Below are positions 1 through 4,278 of a stretch of 7,924 nt of DNA, piece by piece; within the stretch, counting starts at the first letter, position 1; each line of letters opens with the position of its first letter. This DNA comes from CAYVJW01 sp964451885 (GTDB taxonomy: Bacteria > Patescibacteriota > Gracilibacteria > UBA4473), in NCBI GenBank assembly GCA_964451885.1, contig CAYVJW010000078.1, forward strand, positions 1-7,924, written 5' to 3'. Position numbers and translations under genes: made by a program. The notes beneath the pieces were generated by a model. It made no database searches. It worked only from the letters and a program-made list of their open reading frames with translations, and had not been told where the DNA came from.

Positions 1-199
1 AACAGATGCCGCAGATACGCGAAGTAATAAGAGGAACCTCATCATAAGACCGCCCCTTAATAATATCCTCAAAATACCTCGCCCCCTCCACCGAATGAAT
101 ATGGCATTTTTCCACCTTCCCGTCCTTAATGCGGATATTAACCTCCGCATGTCCTTCGACTTTAGTGATGTGGTTGAGGGTGATTTTTTTTGTTGGCAT
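1..199 (-). CDS. NiFe hydrogenase large (alpha) subunit, N-terminal 66 codons, cut by window edge
   Basis: This is the start of the catalytic large subunit of a NiFe hydrogenase, which holds the Ni-Fe centre that interconverts H2 with protons and electrons. The frame opens with MPTKKITLNHITKVEGHAEV, containing the family's N-terminal VEGHAE signature. It continues through SVEGARYFEDI and reaches RICGIC at residues 61-66, the L1 motif (RxCGxC) whose two cysteines, C63 and C66, bind nickel. The second cysteine pair near the C-terminus lies outside the window. The short soluble-type N-terminus and the EGARYFEDIIKG segment fit cytosolic group 3 (3b-like) enzymes better than membrane-bound uptake enzymes, but the subgroup cannot be fixed from 66 residues. 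The start ATG is at 199-197, 17 nt after the toxin stop. No Shine-Dalgarno is present; a TATAAT lies 9 nt upstream. It runs away from the plus-strand operon. Confidence 0.87.
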   Translation of the reverse strand, partial: MPTKKITLNHITKVEGHAEVNIRIKDGKVEKCHIHSVEGARYFEDIIKGRSYDEVPLITSRICGIC

Positions 200-208
200 G
201 GCAGGGCG

Positions 209-214
209 ATTATA
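209..214 (-). promoter_or_regulatory. Candidate -10 element for the hydrogenase gene
   Basis: The minus strand reads TATAAT at 214-209, between the toxin stop and the hydrogenase ATG. Transcription would start about 3-4 nt before the ATG, giving a nearly leaderless message. No convincing -35 hexamer lies 16-18 bp upstream, where the toxin's last codons are. Alternatively the hydrogenase is read through from the toxin-antitoxin promoter and this is a chance hexamer in AT-rich DNA. Confidence 0.33.
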
Positions 215-216
215 AA

Positions 217-519
217 TTATGAATCACGGATAAAATCCATTTGCGAAAGTTTCTTATAAAAATTTTCTCTTGAATCGATTAGAAGAAAAATGATTTCTTG
301 TGTATTTGAATTTAATGTATAGGCGATGCGGTACGAATTTTTTTGATGAATAAACGATGTCTTTCGGATTTTATATTTTCGAAAAGGGTGTTCTAATAAT
401 GTCCCTTGATTTGGATTTGCAAGGATAGAATTAACATTTAAATTGATGATTTGAAAAAGCTTTATATTGGTTTTCTTTACGAATTTTTGAAAATTTCTAT
501 GAAAAATAGGAATCATCAT
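217..519 (-). CDS. RelE/ParE-like toxin of a type II toxin-antitoxin pair
   Basis: This is a 100-aa basic protein, the usual size for the RelE/ParE toxin superfamily. Members cleave ribosome-bound mRNA (RelE type) or poison gyrase (ParE type) until bound by their antitoxin. The N-terminal helical part (FHRNFQKFVKKTN) is followed by the NPNQG turn, KYKIRKTS and YRIAYTLNSN, then the strand EIIFLLIDSRENFYKKL. This order matches the family's C-terminal beta-sheet with its YRI.Y and ID.R..Y signatures. The sequence does not tell me whether the target is mRNA or gyrase. The ATG at 519-517 overlaps the antitoxin stop (ATGA arrangement), which implies translational coupling; the next codon is also ATG. 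The gene is visibly more AT-rich than the hydrogenase and the plus-strand operon, which suggests horizontal acquisition. Confidence 0.75.
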   Translation of the reverse strand: MMIPIFHRNFQKFVKKTNIKLFQIINLNVNSILANPNQGTLLEHPFRKYKIRKTSFIHQKNSYRIAYTLNSNTQEIIFLLIDSRENFYKKLSQMDFIRDS

Positions 520-743
520 TTTTCAAAAACATCTGCATAGGAAACATAAGCATTATTTTTATTAGTTTCATAGTCGATGAGTGACTCGGTAATTTTATTT
601 TGAAAGTCTACATCAACCGGTTCAATATGGAAAATAGGTTTAGATCTTTTGACAATAGTTAATGAAATTCCCATCTCTACCAGTTTCTGGTATTTGGGGA
701 AGTTTATTCGAAAGTCTTTTGATGAAACAATGAGAGTATTCAT
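516..743 (-). CDS. Phd/YefM-like antitoxin
   Basis: This is a 75-aa protein, first gene of the pair and upstream of its toxin, as usual for type II modules. The N-terminal half has the Phd/YefM pattern: a beta strand (LIVSS), the helix KDFRINFPKYQKLVEMG, then the strand LTIVKRSKPIFHIEPV. In the family this part dimerises, binds the operator and autorepresses. The C-terminal third (about residues 48-75, with NKITESLIDYETNKNNAYVS) would be the flexible toxin-neutralising tail. The stop TGA shares 4 nt with the toxin start. A well-formed promoter precedes it (771-799), giving a leader of about 20 nt without a Shine-Dalgarno. AT content is high, like the toxin. Confidence 0.78.
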   Translation of the reverse strand: MNTLIVSSKDFRINFPKYQKLVEMGISLTIVKRSKPIFHIEPVDVDFQNKITESLIDYETNKNNAYVSYADVFEK

Positions 744-770
744 TTTAAATTTAAGAAAAGATTTACTAAA

Positions 771-799
771 AGTATAACTTCAAGGTATTTAAAAGTCAA
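771..799 (-). promoter_or_regulatory. Sigma70-type promoter of the toxin-antitoxin operon
   Basis: On the minus strand, TTGACT (799-794) and TATACT (776-771) are separated by exactly 17 bp, a near-consensus pair. Transcription would begin around 764, about 20 nt before the antitoxin ATG. Its -35 box is 1 bp from the -35 box of the opposite promoter at 801-829. The antitoxin presumably binds near here, but I see no clean operator palindrome. Confidence 0.65.
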
Positions 800-800
800 A

Positions 801-829
801 TTGTTTTACTCTCTAATCTATGCTATAAT
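801..829 (+). promoter_or_regulatory. Promoter of the plus-strand five-gene operon
   Basis: TTGTTT at 801-806 and a perfect TATAAT at 824-829 are 17 bp apart. The -10 box is preceded by TGC, an extended -10 (TGnTATAAT). The predicted start near 836-837 leaves a leader of about 11 nt before the ATG at 848, with no Shine-Dalgarno in it. This is the strongest promoter visible in the window. Confidence 0.7.
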
Positions 830-847
830 ACTAAGAATTTTTGTGCC

Positions 848-2950
848 ATGAAAAAATTTTTGTTAATTGCCTTAATTTTATTCACCTACTGCTCGTTAGC
901 CCAAATTACCTTTGCTGTCAATATCTCCGACCCCTGCGGCTACAAAGACATGGGAAAATGCAGCGGAGTAGGGACATTTTGCGGTTCGGGAGAAGCCCGC
1001 TTGTTCGGAGGAAAGAGCTGCGGAAAATACAGATGCTGCGTAAAGCAGGCAAAAAGAGACGAACCTTGCGGAAAAGTTGGAACATCAGGAGGAGAAGGAA
1101 AATGCAAGAACTCGAGATTACTCATGTGCCCGACCGATTATTCAGCCATTAGCGGAGGGATAGATTGTGCCAGCGGGCTTAAATGTTGTAAGGGGGAAGA
1201 AGCGAAAAAAAAAGAAGAAGAAAAAATGCATGCTAAAGAAGAAGGGAGCGCGATAGTCACTATTAGCACTGAAAAATTTGAAGGGGATTTTAAAATGCCC
1301 GGGGTGGAAGTGCCGGACATGAAAATACCGGACATAAAGATGCCGGACATGAAAATGCACGACGTGAAGATGCCGGGTATGAAGATTCCGGACATGAAAA
1401 TGCCCGACATAAAGATGCCGGATATGAAGATTCCGGACATGAAGATGCCGGATATAGGGGGAAAGTTGGGGGGATTGGGAGATAAGATAGGAGGGATAGG
1501 AGACAAATTGGGAGGGATGTTTGGGGGAGGAGAAAAGAAGGAAGAAGGCATTCCCGGTCTCCCCGGCCTGGATTTGAAATCCATGGATCTGGGACTTTCC
1601 GACGAAGCAATGAAAGGAAGGATGAAAGAGCTGAAGCTGGCGGATCCCGAAGAACTGGAAAAGATAATGAAGCGAAAAGAAGACGTCGATGTCGCAAAAA
1701 CAGACCTCTCTTTAGCCGAATCAGATTTTAAAAGTTTCCTGGATAAAAATCCGGTAGCCAAAGCATATGACACAAGAAATAAAGAGCTTGAGGCAGCAAT
1801 AGAAGCTCTGGAAAAAGGCGACACGGGACTATATGAAGCCTTAAAAAGCGGCGGAAAACTGGAACAGGACTACAACTTTGTGGAGGAAATGGAAAAAGCA
1901 GGAGAAGCAGGTGGAGTGGGGCTTAAGATGCCGGAAATGCCGGGAGGGGATTTTTTCAGCAAATTAAAAGAAAAAGTAAAAGGAGCGGCAGAAGGGGCAA
2001 TTCCCGGAATGCCTGAAATGCCAAAATTGGAAGTACCGAGCCTGGAAATGCCGGAGATAGAAGTCCCTGGAAAAAAGCTGTTCGAAAAATTCGGATTTTG
2101 GCCTGAAGAGGTGTTTAGGGGACTGAAAGCACAAGCAATGAAAATATCGAGTGACAGTACAGACGCGGAAATTGAAGAAAATTGTAAACAAGAATATTCG
2201 GCAGAAACAGAAAGAGATAAAAAAATGAGAGAAGGATGTGAGGAAAAGCTGAAAGAAGATCGGGATGAGATAAAAGCGGCGAAGATACAAAAAAGTAAGG
2301 CAGAAGGAGCGATTACTGATGAGGAAGAAAAGAAACTGATTGAAGAAACAGAAAAAAAAGAACAGGAAATAAAAAAACGAGAGGAAGAGAAAAGAGAAAA
2401 AGATGATGATGAAAAAGCCGATATAGATAAAATAATAGAGGATCTACGGAATGCAATAGAAGAAACAGAAAATGCTTATGTAAAGAAAAAGGGAAAGAAA
2501 GCGTTGGATGAGCTTAAGAGTAAGCAACAAGCCATCGAAAAAGCCAAAACAGAACTAAAAAACAAAGAAGAAGCATTGAAGATGGAAGCAATGAGACAAG
2601 GCGTTGTCAAAAGAATATACGAACTCCTCGACACCACCGGCCACTTCGACATCACAAATCTCCAAGTAGGAAACGAATCCATGTGGAACATTACAGATAT
2701 AAACGAAACAGGCGGAGACACAAACATCATCCACCGCATCATTAGATTGCTGGGCATGGTACTGGGAACAGCCGGCGTCTTGACGCTGGTAATTTCCGGA
2801 ATAATGATGATCATCTCCCACGGAGACGAAAACCTCCTCCAAAGCGGAAAAACAATGTTTATCTATACATTGCTGGCCTTAATCGTCGGATTCACCGCCT
2901 ACATCATAGTACAGTTCGTAATTTCGTTTGTATTCAACGTGATACAATAA
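848..2950 (+). CDS. Secreted Cys-rich, repeat and coiled-coil protein with C-terminal VirB2/T4SS-pilin-like hairpin
   Basis: This is a 700-aa protein that I do not recognise as a named gene. Visible parts in order: signal peptide 1-23; two six-cysteine modules (C30-C64 and C74-C114, each ending in CC); a Lys/Glu stretch; eleven M/I/V-P-D-x-K pentads (150-204); three Gly heptads (204-224); a charged helical region (about 255-345); a second, weaker set of pentads (391-410); a long Lys/Glu coiled coil (about 425-600). At the end is a hydrophobic hairpin, with TM1 about 634-656 and TM2 about 670-694, joined by SHGDENLLQSGKT. The hairpin resembles VirB2/TrbC-type pilins (Pfam T4SS_pilin is the natural comparison). 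With the signal removed, everything before TM1 is outside and only the short loop is cytoplasmic. The protein stops a few residues after TM2, so unlike the next two genes it has no enzyme domain. It is probably a structural or adhesive surface component. Gene 2 follows after 9 nt. Confidence 0.85.
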   Translation: MKKFLLIALILFTYCSLAQITFAVNISDPCGYKDMGKCSGVGTFCGSGEARLFGGKSCGKYRCCVKQAKRDEPCGKVGTSGGEGKCKNSRLLMCPTDYSAISGGIDCASGLKCCKGEEAKKKEEEKMHAKEEGSAIVTISTEKFEGDFKMPGVEVPDMKIPDIKMPDMKMHDVKMPGMKIPDMKMPDIKMPDMKIPDMKMPDIGGKLGGLGDKIGGIGDKLGGMFGGGEKKEEGIPGLPGLDLKSMDLGLSDEAMKGRMKELKLADPEELEKIMKRKEDVDVAKTDLSLAESDFKSFLDKNPVAKAYDTRNKELEAAIEALEKGDTGLYEALKSGGKLEQDYNFVEEMEKAGEAGGVGLKMPEMPGGDFFSKLKEKVKGAAEGAIPGMPEMPKLEVPSLEMPEIEVPGKKLFEKFGFWPEEVFRGLKAQAMKISSDSTDAEIEENCKQEYSAETERDKKMREGCEEKLKEDRDEIKAAKIQKSKAEGAITDEEEKKLIEETEKKEQEIKKREEEKREKDDDEKADIDKIIEDLRNAIEETENAYVKKKGKKALDELKSKQQAIEKAKTELKNKEEALKMEAMRQGVVKRIYELLDTTGHFDITNLQVGNESMWNITDINETGGDTNIIHRIIRLLGMVLGTAGVLTLVISGIMMIISHGDENLLQSGKTMFIYTLLALIVGFTAYIIVQFVISFVFNVIQ
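1295..1459 (+). repeat. Eleven tandem 15-bp units encoding [M/I/V]-P-[D/G]-[M/I/V]-K pentads
   Basis: Residues 150-204 of the first secreted protein are eleven consecutive pentapeptides. They include VPDMK, IPDIK, MPDMK, MHDVK, MPGMK, IPDMK and MPDIK. Proline and aspartate recur every 5 residues with lysine at the fifth position. Alternating third-base choices (aaa/aag, gac/gat, ata/att/atg) show that the units have diverged, so expansion is not very recent. The regular hydrophobic-Pro-Asp-hydrophobic-Lys pattern predicts an extended, rod-like or beta-strand linker rather than a coiled coil. Confidence 0.9.
1457..1531 (+). repeat. Glycine-rich heptad repeat following the pentads
   Basis: Residues 204-224 are three heptads of the form G-[GD]-K-[LI]-G-G-[LIM] (GGKLGGL, GDKIGGI, GDKLGGM), followed by FGGG to residue 228. 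The unit is 21 bp. It gives a regularly spaced glycine/hydrophobic segment between the pentad rod and the first helical region. Confidence 0.75.
2018..2077 (+). repeat. Second, degenerate pentad block in the same gene
   Basis: Residues 391-410 read as four pentads, MPKLE, VPSLE, MPEIE and VPGKK, preceded by IPGMPE. They keep the [M/V]-P-x-[hydrophobic]-[charged] frame of the 1295-1459 block, with Glu where that block has Lys. This suggests the same repeat with inverted charge, about 190 residues further on. Confidence 0.55.
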
Positions 2951-2959
2951 AAAACAATC

Positions 2960-4231
2960 ATGAAAAAAATATTCCTCATCCTGCTCACCTTAACCCTCCT
3001 TTTCTCAGGAGAGCAGACGCTGTGGGCAGCCCCCATTTCCTCTATAAAAGAAAGAGCTGAAGAAGCCGAAAAAATAAGAGGTAAAATAGAAACTTTAGAG
3101 GAGGCCAACAGGGAGGAAAGAAAGAAACTGCAGGCTTGGGGAAAGAAGTTAAAGGAATTGAAGAAAGAAAAAGCGAAAAAAGAGTTGAAGCGCAATATAG
3201 AGGAAGATGAAGGTAAGCAAAAGGAAATGCAGGAATCTATAGATAGAATTGATGCTAGAATTAAGGAGGCCGAAGAAGAAACTGTCAAATCCGCGGAAAC
3301 AATAAGAGAAAATAGAAAAAAAATAGGAGAGAGCGCGGGTGAGATAGCGAAAAGGGAAGACATTTTTGAGTCCATGAAAGAAGATTGTGAAAAAGGAGGG
3401 AGCAAGGACGCTATATACTGCGTCCAACTTCAAGAAAAAATCCTAAACTACAAATCCGTCCGAGGCTCCTACGGATTTGAACTGATATCAGTATACATCC
3501 ACCTCCTCTACAAATACCTAGCCTCCATGATCGGCATCATAGCCGTCCTGATAATAGTATTCTCCGGAGGAGAAATAATGCTGGGAGGAGCGGACGCAGA
3601 GAGGGTAACATCCGCAAAAACCCGAATAGGCCAAACCCTCCTGAGCATGGCCCTGCTATTTTGCACAGCCCTGATCCTACGGACCGTAAACCCAGGATTT
3701 TTTGCTCCAGAGCCATCCATGGAGGCGGTGATAGAGGCAGCGGTAACGCCTGAAGAGGAAGGGCCTGAAATCGAAGGAGACTGTCCTCTTATAACATACA
3801 GAAGCTCGAATTTTGTCGGAGAACCGGCAAAAATCCATCCGGATTTTGAAAAAACATTGAAAATCCTGGGGGATGCTATCAGCAAGCAGGGGGGACAAAT
3901 ACACGTTACCAGTTCATTCCGGACCACCACTAACGTAAAAGGAGCCATCGTAACCCCAGCCAAAAGGTCAAACCATATGGTAGGGCACGCCATTGACTGC
4001 AACATAAAAAAAGGCGCTGACTTCTGCAAGTCAGAATGCATGTCCGCACAGGATAAGCCATGGGTAAAAGCCTTCTTCGATTCTTTGCCCAAGAGTACCA
4101 TGATCGGGGATTTTAGGTGGGGAGGGATGTTTAGAACTAAAGACCCGGTACACTTTGATGACGGTTACAACCAAAACAAGACCGCCTGGGATGAAAAGTA
4201 TAAAGAAGTTCAGGGAAAGTGTGCTAAATAG
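2960..4231 (+). CDS. Membrane-anchored peptidoglycan peptidase: coiled coil + T4SS-pilin-like hairpin + M15 zinc peptidase
   Basis: This 423-aa protein starts 9 nt after gene 1. Signal peptide 1-23 (cut after LWA/A) is followed by a Lys/Glu coiled coil (about 28-140), C143 and C154, then a two-helix hairpin (TM1 about 186-208, TM2 about 224-243). The loop GGADAERVTSAKTRIG and the exit RTVNPGFF are very like the VirB2-type pilins of Patescibacteria. After an acidic linker, residues 275-423 form an M15 peptidase of the VanY/CwlK type, which cuts peptidoglycan stem peptides. It has S318-SFR321 (substrate-binding Arg), S337-NHMVGHAID346 giving zinc ligands H339 and D346, WGG at 387-389, and DPVH at 395-398 with catalytic D395 and zinc ligand H398. 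All key residues are present, so the enzyme should be active. Whether it is a D-Ala-D-Ala carboxypeptidase or an L-Ala-D-Glu endopeptidase cannot be told here; the WGG...DPxHF form leans to the latter. The enzyme domain should lie outside the membrane. Confidence 0.9.
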   Translation: MKKIFLILLTLTLLFSGEQTLWAAPISSIKERAEEAEKIRGKIETLEEANREERKKLQAWGKKLKELKKEKAKKELKRNIEEDEGKQKEMQESIDRIDARIKEAEEETVKSAETIRENRKKIGESAGEIAKREDIFESMKEDCEKGGSKDAIYCVQLQEKILNYKSVRGSYGFELISVYIHLLYKYLASMIGIIAVLIIVFSGGEIMLGGADAERVTSAKTRIGQTLLSMALLFCTALILRTVNPGFFAPEPSMEAVIEAAVTPEEEGPEIEGDCPLITYRSSNFVGEPAKIHPDFEKTLKILGDAISKQGGQIHVTSSFRTTTNVKGAIVTPAKRSNHMVGHAIDCNIKKGADFCKSECMSAQDKPWVKAFFDSLPKSTMIGDFRWGGMFRTKDPVHFDDGYNQNKTAWDEKYKEVQGKCAK

Positions 4232-4243
4232 GAGAGAAGCTTT

Positions 4244-4271
4244 TTGAATAAATCCTCAACCCGTGTAAAAT
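4244..4271 (+). promoter_or_regulatory. Candidate internal promoter before the lysozyme gene
   Basis: In the 47-nt gap between genes 2 and 3, TTGAAT (4244-4249) and TAAAAT (4266-4271) are 16 bp apart. The start site would fall at about 4278-4279, on the A of the ATG, giving a leaderless message. The gap has no Shine-Dalgarno. Both hexamers are imperfect and the DNA is AT-rich, so chance is possible. Confidence 0.4.
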
Positions 4272-4278
4272 CAAATAA

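Noticed and set aside
841..1152. Plus-strand 103-aa frame overlapping the start of gene 1
   Set aside because: It is Arg-rich translation in the wrong frame of the Cys-rich domain; the 848 frame has a signal peptide and conserved cysteine modules.
1295..1459. Regular 15-bp periodicity resembling a repeat array
   Set aside because: It is not CRISPR: the units are contiguous without spacers and keep the reading frame, so this is a protein repeat.
1138..1824. Long minus-strand open frame (228 aa) under gene 1, and many similar ones under genes 1-3
   Set aside because: They are antisense shadows of Lys/Glu-rich and repeat codons, rich in Ser/Phe/Pro, with no domain pattern or promoter. The plus frames carry signal peptides and recognisable domains.
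2281..2600. Long, almost purely A/G coding strand
   Set aside because: It is explained by Lys and Glu codons of the coiled coil; there is no need to invoke a triplex or other DNA-level signal.
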